Assembly (NCBI GenBank): GCA_927405585.1
Contig: CAKMJS010000113.1
Span: forward strand, 1 to 35,044
DNA: 35,044 bases
Direction: 5' to 3'
DNA from: an uncultured Desulfosporosinus sp.
GTDB taxonomy: Bacteria; Bacillota; Desulfitobacteriia; Desulfitobacteriales; Desulfitobacteriaceae
Shown here: positions 15,339 to 23,079 of the stretch, piece by piece
Layout: each line of letters opens with the position of its first letter
Numbering within the stretch: position 1 is the stretch's first letter
Position numbers and translations under genes: made by a program
The notes under the pieces: generated by a model
Told to the model about the DNA's origin: nothing
Database searches by the model: none
Seen by the model: the letters and a program-made list of their open reading frames with translations, nothing else

Positions 15339-16223
15339 CTAAAACAACGTAAGCTGATGCTCGCCATAGCCTCGCTTGTAACTCTCTATAATGTCTTCCA
15401 TTTTGTAAAGAACTCCAAGCCTATCACATTCACTCTTAAATAGCTTCCAGAGATCATTTGATCTTGCAGAGCGACACTCGTAAGAATTGCCATAGCTACT
15501 AATATACTTCTCTTTCAGATTTGGAAAAATCTCATCCAGCTTTCTGTAATACCAATCTCGTTGATTTTGCCTCAGTGTTACACCAAAGGCTGGGTATATA
15601 AATCTAGCACCATTCTCATAGGCGAGACGAATAATACCGCTAATGTTTTCTTCGTTATCCTCAATAAATGGCAACACAGGCATAAGCAGTATCCCTGCGT
15701 AAATACCGTTCTCAGACAATAGCTTAAGGGCAGAAAAGCGCTTTGAAGATACGGCCACATGAGGTTCTATCTTTTTACAAAGCTCGTCATCCCATGTGGT
15801 GATGGTCAGTTTAATCAGTACGGGTGAATGCTGTCGAATCTTTGTTAACACATCAAGATCCCTTGTAATTAAATTACTTTTTGTAGCAATAGAAACGCCA
15901 AAACCATAGGTGTCAATTAACTCTAATGCTCCTCTGGTCAGCTTCGCTTCCTTTTCAAAAGGGTTATATGGATCACTCATAGCACCCGTTCCTATTACTC
16001 CAGTTCTGCGTTTGGACTTAAGGTCACGGTGAATTAAGGCAAGAGCATTTTCCTTAGCTCTTACCTTATCAAAATTTTCGACATGGTAGCAATCGCTTCG
16101 GCTGTCGCAATAGATACAGCCATGACTACATCCTTTGTAAATGTTCATGTTATAGTTGTTTCCAAACCAATTATTGTTTGCGCTATACCCCGATAGAATT
16201 GTCTTAGCCGGTATTAACTCCAT
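15339..16223 (-). CDS. SPL-type radical SAM protein
   Basis: The 294-residue protein has the radical SAM cluster motif CSHGCIYC (Cys32, 36, 39), spaced C-x3-C-x2-C, preceded by MNIYKGC. It also has GTGAMSDPYNPFE, the segment typical of the spore photoproduct lyase-like (SPL/Rv2578c) group, and ATKSNLITRD. True spore photoproduct lyase is about 340 residues with a distal Cys; here a Cys in NSYECRSAR could be relevant, but the role remains unproved. An earlier TTG (16232) exists, but ATG 16223 is preferred, with AAGG nine bases upstream. It would act in the cytoplasm using S-adenosylmethionine. Confidence 0.82.
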   Translation of the reverse strand: MELIPAKTILSGYSANNNWFGNNYNMNIYKGCSHGCIYCDSRSDCYHVENFDKVRAKENALALIHRDLKSKRRTGVIGTGAMSDPYNPFEKEAKLTRGALELIDTYGFGVSIATKSNLITRDLDVLTKIRQHSPVLIKLTITTWDDELCKKIEPHVAVSSKRFSALKLLSENGIYAGILLMPVLPFIEDNEENISGIIRLAYENGARFIYPAFGVTLRQNQRDWYYRKLDEIFPNLKEKYISSYGNSYECRSARSNDLWKLFKSECDRLGVLYKMEDIIESYKRGYGEHQLTLF

Positions 16224-16278
16224 ACTAACCAACCTTCAATTAATGTTATATACTGATGATTGCTTTTCGATTAATTCT

Positions 16279-17067
16279 CTACCTATCGAAGATCAGAGAT
16301 TTAACGACCGCGAAGTACTCCCGCAAATAGACATTAGGCACGAGATACCACGGGGTCGGGGAGGGAATACCCACCGGAATCAACCCATTACGCCGAGCAA
16401 GGATTTTTGAACGGAAGAGGTGAAAGTCATTCGTGATCACTGCAACGTTTCCTGAGCTTTGAAAACCAGGTTGCTGAACTAATATTTCTTTACTAAAGCG
16501 GAAGTTCTCCATGGTACTAGTCGATTGGTCCTCTTTAAGGATTCGTTCGTTGCTAATCCCATGTTCGACTAAGAAACGCCTCATTCCCTCAGCCTCAGAA
16601 ATGGTTTCTCCAGGACCTTGTCCGCCCGAAAGAACGACTCTCAGATTGGGATGCTCCTCAAGATAGTCTAGTCCCTTTTGCATCCTCTCCCAAAGTGTCC
16701 AAGAAAGCTGATCTCCGTTCAGTCCTGCTCCCAAAATAATCAGATAATCCACCTTGGTCGCCGGGTCAGGACGGGAATTAGTAATGATCAACCCCTCAAC
16801 GACCAGAAATGAGATCAACCCAATCAGAGCTAAGGAAATGACACTCTGCCGAATTATTAAGACCCATGGGTTGTGCTTTTCCGTAGGCATGAGTTTCGGG
16901 AAAAATGCTTTGAGTGAAACCGAAACGATTAACATTCCTCCTGCGACCCCTGGCAAAATCGTGCCCAGATTTACTCCCCCATTAAATAGTAGCAGCAGTA
17001 GTGTATCTAGAATTCCGAGAAGTCCTAAGAGGCAAAGAAACCTTGTCCATATTCGTCGAATTTGCAT
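16279..17067 (-). CDS. YdcF-type DUF218 protein with N-terminal membrane spans
   Basis: The 262-residue product begins with three membrane segments (about residues 9-28, 33-52 and 72-92), followed by a DUF218 domain: VDYLIILGAGLNGD, RVVLSGGQGPGE, SEAEGMRRFLVEHGI and VITNDFHLFRSKILAR. The topology is that of E. coli YdcF-like/ElyC envelope proteins, which influence peptidoglycan or envelope assembly. Exact chemistry is unknown. Strong ribosome site GGGAGGAG. The gene lies 31 bases after the metallophosphatase gene on the same strand, so the two are probably one transcript. Confidence 0.85.
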   Translation of the reverse strand: MQIRRIWTRFLCLLGLLGILDTLLLLLFNGGVNLGTILPGVAGGMLIVSVSLKAFFPKLMPTEKHNPWVLIIRQSVISLALIGLISFLVVEGLIITNSRPDPATKVDYLIILGAGLNGDQLSWTLWERMQKGLDYLEEHPNLRVVLSGGQGPGETISEAEGMRRFLVEHGISNERILKEDQSTSTMENFRFSKEILVQQPGFQSSGNVAVITNDFHLFRSKILARRNGLIPVGIPSPTPWYLVPNVYLREYFAVVKSLIFDR

Positions 17068-17098
17068 ACGACTCCTCCCATCCTTCCTACCTCACTTC

Positions 17099-17824
17099 TT
17101 AGGATTTTCGACCTCTATAGATTGCGGTCTTCAATTCGTTGATGTATTCTTGTTTCTCTGGCATATCTGTTGTGTTCACTTGAGAAATAGCCAAGTCTAT
17201 ATCATAAGGCACTCTAACCAGCGATATTGTAAATGGCTTCAATTTTTCCTCCTCCAACTTCCCTTCAATTATCCCGTAGGAAGCTTGGGGTATATCAAGT
17301 GGATTGCCAACACTTCCAACATTAAAAAGGGTCTTCCCTTGAAAGTGATTGATGTGCGCACCATGAATATCTCCGTACCCCACCACATCTGCCTCAAGCA
17401 TAAGAGTTGGCGTTGCTTCAAATAGTTTCAGACGTTTACTCAGTTCAGTGGAAGGATAAACTCTATGAAAAAGATCATTAGGAGAAGCATGACAGAGCCT
17501 CAGGAGCTTTCCACTCATGTAAAATTCTTGATACATGGGCAGCTCCTTCAAGTACTTCAGTCTCTCAACACCTAGTTTTTTCTGATGCCATATTATAACG
17601 TCATTGCACTCTTCTTCTGTCATATAGTGATCCCAATTACCTTTAAGGACCACTTCACACTGTTCTCGAATTTTATCGACTACCTCAGCTGAACTAGGCC
17701 CTTTTCCAGCTAAGTCTCCCAAACAAACTATTCTCTTAATATATCTGTTCTCAATATCTTCTAATACAGCTTCTAAAGCGGGCATATTTCCATGGATATC
17801 TGAAATGACTGCAATTCTCTCCAT
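17099..17824 (-). CDS. Calcineurin-like metallophosphoesterase
   Basis: The 241-residue protein carries the metallophosphoesterase motifs in order: SDIHGN (Asp9, His11), GDLAGKGP (Asp37), GNWDH (Asn63, His66), a histidine in LCHASP, and GDIHGAH. The N-terminal MERIAVISDIHGNMPALEAVL is typical of the YfcE/MJ0936-like group of small phosphodiesterases. The natural substrate is unknown. The ATG follows AAGGAG. It is first in a likely two-gene leftward unit with the YdcF-type gene and diverges from the hydroxyacid dehydrogenase gene at 18016. Confidence 0.9.
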   Translation of the reverse strand: MERIAVISDIHGNMPALEAVLEDIENRYIKRIVCLGDLAGKGPSSAEVVDKIREQCEVVLKGNWDHYMTEEECNDVIIWHQKKLGVERLKYLKELPMYQEFYMSGKLLRLCHASPNDLFHRVYPSTELSKRLKLFEATPTLMLEADVVGYGDIHGAHINHFQGKTLFNVGSVGNPLDIPQASYGIIEGKLEEEKLKPFTISLVRVPYDIDLAISQVNTTDMPEKQEYINELKTAIYRGRKS

Positions 17825-17954
17825 ACTGAACTCCTTATCTTTATTTTCCTATATACCCAACATTCGTCAGACTGGAATAGATTCCTCTTAAGTCATGAAT
17901 TTTATCCTAAATTCTTGGCTTACTGAATTTTTTCTATTATGCTCATAATACAAC

Positions 17955-17984
17955 TTGTAATTGGGATTAATACTCATATATGAT
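17955..17984 (+). promoter_or_regulatory. Sigma-A promoter of the hydroxyacid dehydrogenase gene
   Basis: TTGTAA (17955-17960) and TATGAT (17979-17984) are 18 bases apart. Transcription would start near 17991, giving a ~25-base leader. Confidence 0.6.
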
Positions 17985-18015
17985 TTAACTAGACTACAGA
18001 TCGGGAGGTTCAAAA

Positions 18016-18999
18016 ATGAATAGATGGAACGTTTATGTTACTAACGAAATTCCTAAGCCAGCTCTTGACATGCTCGAAGAGTCTTGCAACATGGAAGTCA
18101 ATCGTACGGGGCAAGTCCTTACAAAACCTCAACTATTGGAAAAGGTTAAAGGTAGGGATGCCGTGTTAAGTTTGCTGACTGACCCTATCGATGCTGAGGT
18201 AATGGATGCCGCTAAAGGGGCCAAAATCTTTGCTAACTATGCTGTCGGCTACAACAACATCGATATCCCGTCCGCAACAGAACGGGGAATTATGGTCTCG
18301 AATACTCCGGGTGTACTTACTGACACAACCGCTGAAATGACTTGGGCTTTACTGTTTTCTGCAGCCCGGAGAGTCGTAGAGTCAGATAAGTATACAAGAA
18401 TGGGGAAATATAAGGGTTGGGGTCCGATGCTCTTTCTGGGGCAGGGCGTCATGAACAAAACACTTGGCGTAATAGGGGCTGGAAGAATAGGCTTATCGTT
18501 TGCTAAAAGGGCAAAGGCCTTTGACATGCCAGTTCTGTATACCGATGTCTCGGCTAACCCCCAGTTTGAACAAGAAACTGGCGGAAAATTTGTCAGCCTT
18601 GAAACTCTTCTCAAAGAATCAGATTTTGTTTCAATCCATACTCCACTTCTCCCAGAAACACACCATTTGATCAGTGAGCATGAGTTAAAGCTGATGAAAA
18701 AAACTGCGATCTTGATCAATACGTCCCGCGGCCCTGTCGTTGACGAAGCTGCGCTGGTGAACGCTTTAAAAACAGGAGAAATTTGGGCAGCCGGTCTTGA
18801 CGTTTACGAATTCGAGCCTGAATTTAGCGAAGGGCTTATGGAACTCGACAACGCCATTCTTTGTCCCCACATTGCCAGTGCCACCTTTGAGACCCGCACC
18901 AAAATGGGCACAATTGCTGTTTCCAACATCCTAGCAGCGATGAGGGGAGAACTCCCTCCAAATTGTCTAAACCCAGAGGTATATAACTCTAAAAGATAA
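18016..18999 (+). CDS. D-isomer 2-hydroxyacid dehydrogenase (glyoxylate/hydroxypyruvate reductase-like)
   Basis: The 327-residue protein has the NAD(P)-binding Rossmann motif GVIGAGRIG (151-159) and the catalytic Arg238 (TSRGPVVDE), a Glu in DVYEFEP (265-268) and His285 (CPHIASAT). The YAVGYNNIDIPSATERGIMVSNTPGVLTD segment is typical of the glyoxylate reductase GyaR group. It would reduce glyoxylate or hydroxypyruvate, or oxidise the corresponding hydroxyacids, in the cytoplasm. The ATG has CGGGAGG upstream, and a sigma-A promoter lies 30-60 bases before it. The next gene is a class I aminotransferase on the same strand, which suggests a shared 2-oxo/amino acid route. Confidence 0.9.
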   Translation: MNRWNVYVTNEIPKPALDMLEESCNMEVNRTGQVLTKPQLLEKVKGRDAVLSLLTDPIDAEVMDAAKGAKIFANYAVGYNNIDIPSATERGIMVSNTPGVLTDTTAEMTWALLFSAARRVVESDKYTRMGKYKGWGPMLFLGQGVMNKTLGVIGAGRIGLSFAKRAKAFDMPVLYTDVSANPQFEQETGGKFVSLETLLKESDFVSIHTPLLPETHHLISEHELKLMKKTAILINTSRGPVVDEAALVNALKTGEIWAAGLDVYEFEPEFSEGLMELDNAILCPHIASATFETRTKMGTIAVSNILAAMRGELPPNCLNPEVYNSKR

Positions 19000-19000
19000 A

Positions 19001-19085
19001 GAACTTGTTCAACTAAGGTTGAAGTATGGTAAACCACTCATACCAATCTCGCTTAGTCGAAGTGGAGTCTTGCGATGGGATAAAG
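19001..19085 (+). repeat. Dispersed hairpin repeat, copy 4
   Basis: GTTCAACTAAGGTTGAAG (19007-19024), then the hairpin GTATG...CATAC and the tail GAAGTGGAGTCTTGCGATGGG, an eroded version of the common 3' end. It lies between two functionally linked genes. Confidence 0.5.
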
Positions 19086-19105
19086 ATTTTAAAAGGGGTG
19101 TTGAG

Positions 19106-20281
19106 ATGAAAAATATATTTGCGGATAGAATGTCCTTGCTCGGTACCGAAACTGCGTTTGAAGTTTTAGCAAAAGCTAAAAAGCTAGAGGCTCAAGGAAA
19201 AGATATTGTCCATCTCGAAATTGGAGAACCAGACTTTGACACACCTAAAAATATCATCGATGCCGCATGCCTTGCCTTAAATGGTGGCTATACCCACTAT
19301 ACTGCTGCGCCAGGGATTCCAGAAGTACGGGAAACAATTGCTAAATACATCCGTTCCCATAAGAATGTCGATGCTGCTGCCGACGATGTGGTTATCGTTC
19401 CCGGGGGAAAGCCCATCATGTTTTTCTCTATTATGGCGACGGTGAATCCCGGGGATGAGGTCATTTATCCAAATCCCGGTTTTCCCATTTATGAATCCGT
19501 CATTCGCTTTGTCGGCGGTACTCCGATCCCCATCCCTTTGCGAGAAGAAAATCAGTTCCGCTTAGATGTCAATGAACTGGCTCAATTGATTACACCTAAG
19601 ACTAAAATGCTCATTATCAATTCCCCCGGTAATCCTACGGGCGGGGTACTCACCAGTGACGATGTCAAAGCAATCGCCGACTTAGTAAGAGGAAAGGCAA
19701 TCCTTGTGCTGTCCGATGAAATCTATGATCGCATCGTGTATGGCGATACTCACCCACTGTCCATTGCTTCCTTACCAGGGATGAAGGATTGGACCATTAT
19801 TTTAGACGGGTTTTCTAAGACCTATGCTATGACCGGCTGGCGCTTGGGTTACGGGGTGATGCACCCAGAAATTGCTGATAAAATCGCACAGCTTATGGTC
19901 AATTCTAATTCCTGTACCTCTGCTGCTACTCAAATGGCTGGTAAGGAAGCTCTCACAGGGCCCCAACATGAAGTCGAAGCTATGGTTGCTGAGTTTAAAA
20001 AACGTCGTGACATCATGGTTAACGGCTTAAATGCTATTCCTGGGGTTAGCTGTATCTTGCCCGAAGGGTCTTTTTACGTGTTCCCCAATCTTAAATCCTT
20101 CGGTAAAGACTGTAAAGAAATCGCTGACTATTTGTTGAACGATGCAGGAGTTGCTTGCTTAGGGGGTACTGCGTTTGGCGCTTACGGTGAAGGTTACCTT
20201 CGTTTCTCCTATGCTAATTCGGTAGAAAATATCGAGAAAGCCCTAGGGCGAATTGAAACTGCTTTAGGCAAAATGAGATAG
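19106..20281 (+). CDS. Pyridoxal-phosphate class I/II aminotransferase
   Basis: The 391-residue enzyme is a fold-type I aminotransferase. The PLP lysine is Lys238 in DGFSKTYAMTGWRLGYG. Asn176 is in SPGNPTGG, Asp204 and Tyr207 in SDEIYDR, and Arg246 in the phosphate region. GEPDFDTP near the N-terminus and YLRFSYAN near the end bind the substrate carboxylate. Members use aspartate, alanine or aromatic donors; the specificity is not determined by sequence alone. I chose ATG 19106 with AAAAGGGGTG upstream; an ATG at 19019 would add 29 residues that come from the repeat. Pairing with the hydroxyacid dehydrogenase suggests work on glyoxylate, hydroxypyruvate or a similar oxo acid. Confidence 0.9.
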   Translation: MKNIFADRMSLLGTETAFEVLAKAKKLEAQGKDIVHLEIGEPDFDTPKNIIDAACLALNGGYTHYTAAPGIPEVRETIAKYIRSHKNVDAAADDVVIVPGGKPIMFFSIMATVNPGDEVIYPNPGFPIYESVIRFVGGTPIPIPLREENQFRLDVNELAQLITPKTKMLIINSPGNPTGGVLTSDDVKAIADLVRGKAILVLSDEIYDRIVYGDTHPLSIASLPGMKDWTIILDGFSKTYAMTGWRLGYGVMHPEIADKIAQLMVNSNSCTSAATQMAGKEALTGPQHEVEAMVAEFKKRRDIMVNGLNAIPGVSCILPEGSFYVFPNLKSFGKDCKEIADYLLNDAGVACLGGTAFGAYGEGYLRFSYANSVENIEKALGRIETALGKMR

Positions 20282-20296
20282 TCAAAAACCATAACA

Positions 20297-20337
20297 CGGG
20301 ACAAGAACCTGTCCCCTTGTCCCGCTCGCTTGTCCCG
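20297..20337. repeat. GC-rich palindromic repeat with alternative pairing
   Basis: CGGGACAAG (20297-20305) can pair with either of two direct copies of CTTGTCCCG (20316-20324 and 20329-20337). The type resembles short GGGGACGGTTC-like repeats scattered in clostridial genomes; another lies at 21533-21571. Confidence 0.5.
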
Positions 20338-20388
20338 CCTGAGAAAAGATGCCCTGATGATGGGATAAAAACTATATTTAATACAACC

Positions 20389-20417
20389 GAAAACGGGGAC
20401 GATACGTCCCCGTTTTC
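20389..20417. terminator. Bidirectional terminator between convergent genes
   Basis: GAAAACGGGGACG (20389-20401), loop ATA, CGTCCCCGTTTTC (20405-20417): a perfect 13-bp stem with T-rich ends on both strands. It separates the aminotransferase gene from the leftward glutaredoxin gene. Confidence 0.85.
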
Positions 20418-20433
20418 AATAAGCGATTTAAGC

Positions 20434-20661
20434 TCAATGTAAGAGTGCGAGGATCTTGTCCTTGTTGAAACCTACTACGGTTTCATCCCCCACTAAGAAC
20501 GTGGGCACACTCGTGATATTTCGGCGTTGTAATTCCACCAATGCTGCCTCATCTGTACTGATATTCTTCTCCTCAAAGGGAATATTGTTTTGCGAAAGAA
20601 ACTTCTTCGCTACTGAACAGTACGGTCAGGTATTGTTGGTAAACATAGTCACATTTTTCAT
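20434..20661 (-). CDS. Selenocysteine-containing glutaredoxin-like protein (UGA read as Sec)
   Basis: The minus strand from ATG 20661 to TGA 20434 encodes 75 residues with one in-frame TGA at codon 12 (20628-20626). The product starts MKNVTMFTNNT, then U-P-Y-C, then SVAKKFLSQNNIPFEEKNIS; later come the cis-Pro motif SVPTF and VVGF. This is a complete glutaredoxin fold with Sec in place of the first active-site Cys of CPYC. The ribosome site AGGAGGGG is excellent, and the frame after TGA has no lesion, so UGA is probably recoded. Family knowledge: Sec glutaredoxins of this size occur in clostridia, where they reduce disulfides. Automatic callers would miss it or split it. It probably has a SECIS at 20593-20625. 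Confidence 0.8.
20593..20625 (-). promoter_or_regulatory. Candidate bacterial SECIS element
   Basis: Just after the UGA, minus-strand CGAAGAAGTTTCTTTCG (20609-20593) can form a hairpin with a bulged U and the apical loop AGUU holding a G. The loop begins 22 bases after UGA, inside the usual 16-37 base range. A small ACUG/CAGU stem precedes it. The fold is short, so this is tentative. Confidence 0.45.
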
Positions 20662-20719
20662 AGTAGACCCCTCCTGTAACTTTTTCATCTGTTGTTATTA
20701 TTTCATTAATTGTAGTTTT

Positions 20720-20782
20720 CATTCAATCGTAAAACTCCCCTGCCCAAAGTCTTGGATCCAACTTAAGTTGAACAAGTTCACT
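20720..20782 (-). repeat. Dispersed hairpin repeat, copy 5 (eroded)
   Basis: On the minus strand: GTGAACTTGTTCAACTTAAG, TTGGATCCAAGAC, then GGGGAGTTTTACGATTGAATG. The start and the ACGATTG end match copy 1; the central hairpins are reduced. Confidence 0.45.
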
Positions 20783-20868
20783 ACTATTTCAACCCATCGC
20801 TTTTACTTAATTGGCTCTGGCCTAAAACTAGAGGGCTTTCCTTGTTTACACAAGATCTACATATTATG

Positions 20869-21519
20869 TTATTTTACCTCCTCATCCTCAATCGAAAATG
20901 CTCGGACTGGTGACCCATCCGCCTCTATATTTTTCATTGGCATAATGCTCAAAGTGAAATATTCCTTACTAATGGATTCTAAATTCGTAAGATTCTCAAT
21001 TATCAGGACATGCTTCGACATGAATAATTTATGCACTGGGAACGTGATCGTCTTCATACTATCGATCGAAATTGCGTCAATCCCAATCCCTTTTAAGTTA
21101 AACTCTGCTAACCACTGAGCGGATTCTTCACTTAGATAAGGGAAATCTTGATAATACTTTTCCTCCCCCCAATAGTTACTCCAGCCTGTTTTCAGGATAA
21201 CGAACTCAACCTCTTTTAGTTTTTGCTCATAGGGCCTTATACTATCAAGTTCTATTGATGGCACTTTTAGCCCTGTAAAGTCCAGAATAAGTGCCTTGCC
21301 AATAAATTTATCGATACTAAAATCATCTAAATAAGGTCCATTCAGCAACATATGGGCTGGCGCATCAATATGAGTCCCTGTATGCGAGTACATCGTAATT
21401 TTAGCCTCTTGGAAGCCGTCTTTTGCCAAGGTATTTGCTTTTTCAAAAATTGGCCCTTCAGTTCCTGGAAAAACAGGCATGCCTGTATAAATACTATGAG
21501 TTAAATCAGTAACCTTCAT
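20869..21519 (-). CDS. Cyclase-family metal-dependent hydrolase (kynurenine formamidase-like)
   Basis: The 216-residue protein has the family metal-binding motif HTGTHIDAPAH and the conserved start VTDLTHSIYTGMPVFPGTEGP. The segment LKGIGIDAISIDS is also typical. Members hydrolyse amides or lactones, such as N-formylkynurenine, or cyclise polyketides; the true substrate here is unknown. Two ATGs sit together (21522 and 21519); the second has better spacing from AGGAGG. It follows the enoyl-CoA hydratase/isomerase gene on the same strand by 61 bases, with a short palindromic repeat between them, so they may be one transcript in acyl or aromatic compound breakdown. Confidence 0.85.
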   Translation of the reverse strand: MKVTDLTHSIYTGMPVFPGTEGPIFEKANTLAKDGFQEAKITMYSHTGTHIDAPAHMLLNGPYLDDFSIDKFIGKALILDFTGLKVPSIELDSIRPYEQKLKEVEFVILKTGWSNYWGEEKYYQDFPYLSEESAQWLAEFNLKGIGIDAISIDSMKTITFPVHKLFMSKHVLIIENLTNLESISKEYFTLSIMPMKNIEADGSPVRAFSIEDEEVK

Positions 21520-21532
21520 CATAACCTCCTAT

Positions 21533-21571
21533 TGAAACAGTGAAACAGGGGGACGGTTCTGTTGCCTCATT
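21533..21571. repeat. Short dispersed-type element (GGGGGACGGTTC)
   Basis: GAAACAGTGAAACAGGGGGA and CGGTTCTGTTGCCTC lie between two leftward genes. The GGGGACGGTTCTGTT core is of a kind I associate with scattered clostridial repeats. Weak relation to 20297-20337. Confidence 0.4.
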
Positions 21572-21580
21572 CCATCAAGG

Positions 21581-22366
21581 TCAGCGATTCTTAAAGACCG
21601 GTTTACGTTTCTCGGCAAATGCCGCACAGCCCTCTTTGAAATCCTCTGAGGACCAGGCCAATACCTGATACATAGCCTCCAGCTCAGTCTGCTGATAAAA
21701 ATCATTCTTAGCTGCCTCACGTAATAACTTCTTGTCGAGCCCGACAGTCATTAAAGGCTGCTGCGCCAACTTTTCTGCCCATCGTATCGCTTCTGGTAGG
21801 CACTCCTCATGAGGCACGACCTTATTTAGCAAGCCCAATTTTTCAGCTTCCTCAGCATTCAGGATTTTACCAAACCACAGTAATTCCAGTGCCTTGTGAT
21901 AGCCGACCTTCTGAATCAAAAAGTGCGACGTTCCGCTATCAGGGCAAAATGCCAACTGCATGAAAGTAAAACCCATGCGAGCTTTTTCTGAGGCAATAAT
22001 CAAGTCACAGGCCAAACAGGCAGCCACGGAAGCACCTGCTACCACTCCATTAAGCGCTGCAATCACGGGTTTTTTAATTTCAAAGATAGCCTTTACCAGC
22101 TCTCCAGCAGCATCATAAGTAGCCTTGGCACTCAAGGGATCTTTTATAGATGCTAACATCGAAATGTCTCCTCCACTAGACCATCCCTTACCTGATCCAG
22201 TAATGACCACGACTTTAACAGCATCATTTGCGGAGATTACCTTACAAACTGCCTGCACATCCAAGCAAAACTGATCATTGACAGAATTCATGGTTTCAGG
22301 ACGATTAAACGTAAGCACTGACACCCCAGTATCCATAATATCAAGTTTAAGTGTATCCCAATTCAT
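21581..22366 (-). CDS. Enoyl-CoA hydratase/isomerase family protein (PaaG-like)
   Basis: The 261-residue crotonase has both oxyanion-hole segments: SSGGDIS and ALNGVVAGASVAACLACDL. At the catalytic position the sequence is FCPDSGTSHFL with Asp, as in PaaG-type isomerases; hydratases usually have Glu there. So isomerisation or ring-opening of a CoA ester is more likely than simple hydration. Start ATG 22366 is chosen for AAAGGTGG upstream and for fit to homologues. The open frame continues upstream to 22549 without homology. It is probably in one transcript with the cyclase-family gene. Confidence 0.88.
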   Translation of the reverse strand: MNWDTLKLDIMDTGVSVLTFNRPETMNSVNDQFCLDVQAVCKVISANDAVKVVVITGSGKGWSSGGDISMLASIKDPLSAKATYDAAGELVKAIFEIKKPVIAALNGVVAGASVAACLACDLIIASEKARMGFTFMQLAFCPDSGTSHFLIQKVGYHKALELLWFGKILNAEEAEKLGLLNKVVPHEECLPEAIRWAEKLAQQPLMTVGLDKKLLREAAKNDFYQQTELEAMYQVLAWSSEDFKEGCAAFAEKRKPVFKNR

Positions 22367-22503
22367 AACGTTCCACCTTTCCTTTACAAATATTTCAAAT
22401 GTCCTAGCCCAGCGTCTTAATGAGCGACCATTCATTAATAACCATGGAATTCGCCAGATTTTATGAAATCCCTTTATTTTGCTGACTAAAAAACAGTCTA
22501 AAT

Positions 22504-22536
22504 AAAAAAGGCTGGTAGCATTTATGCCTCTCAACC
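22504..22536 (-). terminator. Leftward terminator upstream of the crotonase gene
   Basis: On the minus strand GGTTG (22536-22532) pairs with CAGCC (22514-22510), with an inner GCAT/ATGC stem, followed by six T (22509-22504). It ends transcripts from the 99-residue gene at 22680-22979. Confidence 0.6.
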
Positions 22537-22610
22537 TTGATTGTTTCATGCGTTCACTTATGCATACGTTACTTTCAAGTTAGCAAATCCTAAGCTTATC
22601 AAATCCTAAA

Positions 22611-22645
22611 TCTCCCACCTTTTACAAGTGGGAGTGAGAGTATGT
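22611..22645 (+). repeat. Dispersed hairpin repeat, copy 6 (3' hairpin only)
   Basis: CTCCCAC (22612-22618) and GTGGGAG (22628-22634) followed by TGAGAG resemble only the last hairpin of copy 1. Weakest member; could be an independent hairpin. The 22367-22679 stretch has no other gene. Confidence 0.35.
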
Positions 22646-22679
22646 CCTCAATTCTGTCGGTCGTCTATTCTGTGGGTCA

Positions 22680-22979
22680 CTATTCTATCATAAAGCGTAC
22701 TTCAACATTATTCTTAGCTTCGATCATCAAGCACACATCTTTCTCAGGTGGTGCAAAATTAACGTTGATTATGTCGTTTAATTTAATCCAAAACACTTTT
22801 GAATCGGCACCCCAAATCGACACTTTATCGTCGGCAAAGTCAACATTTTCGACAACTCCAAAGTCTACACAACCTTCTAGGACACTGAGCACATCTATAC
22901 AATACAGGTTTTTGCCTAGGAACTTCTCCCTTATTACCTTTACCAATTCAATTTTCGAAGATAATGTTAACGATAGCAT
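22680..22979 (-). CDS. Small conserved-type hypothetical protein
   Basis: The 99-residue protein has a convincing ribosome site (AGGAGG six bases before ATG 22979) and ordinary codon usage. It has no membrane segment. It is rich in short beta-like stretches (ENVDFADDKVSIWG, VFWIKLNDIINVNF, CLMIEAKNNVEVRFMI), so a small beta-barrel or RNA/DNA-chaperone-like fold is possible. I do not recognise a family. It lies 100 bases downstream of the c-di-GMP protein gene on the same strand. Confidence 0.65.
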   Translation of the reverse strand: MLSLTLSSKIELVKVIREKFLGKNLYCIDVLSVLEGCVDFGVVENVDFADDKVSIWGADSKVFWIKLNDIINVNFAPPEKDVCLMIEAKNNVEVRFMIE

Positions 22980-23079
22980 ATATTTCCTCCTACATTTTCA
23001 CATTTAGCTTGCCCTGATTACTTATGACTTATCAACGTAATGAACTAGGTCTTATTCAATAAAATTGACCCATGCTGCC

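Noticed and set aside
19019-19105. Extended N-terminus of the aminotransferase
   Set aside because: The 29 added residues derive from the dispersed repeat, and ATG 19106 has a strong ribosome site and matches the family start.
22367-22549. 61-residue N-terminal extension of the enoyl-CoA hydratase
   Set aside because: No homology to the family, overlaps a terminator-like hairpin, and a good ribosome site precedes ATG 22366.
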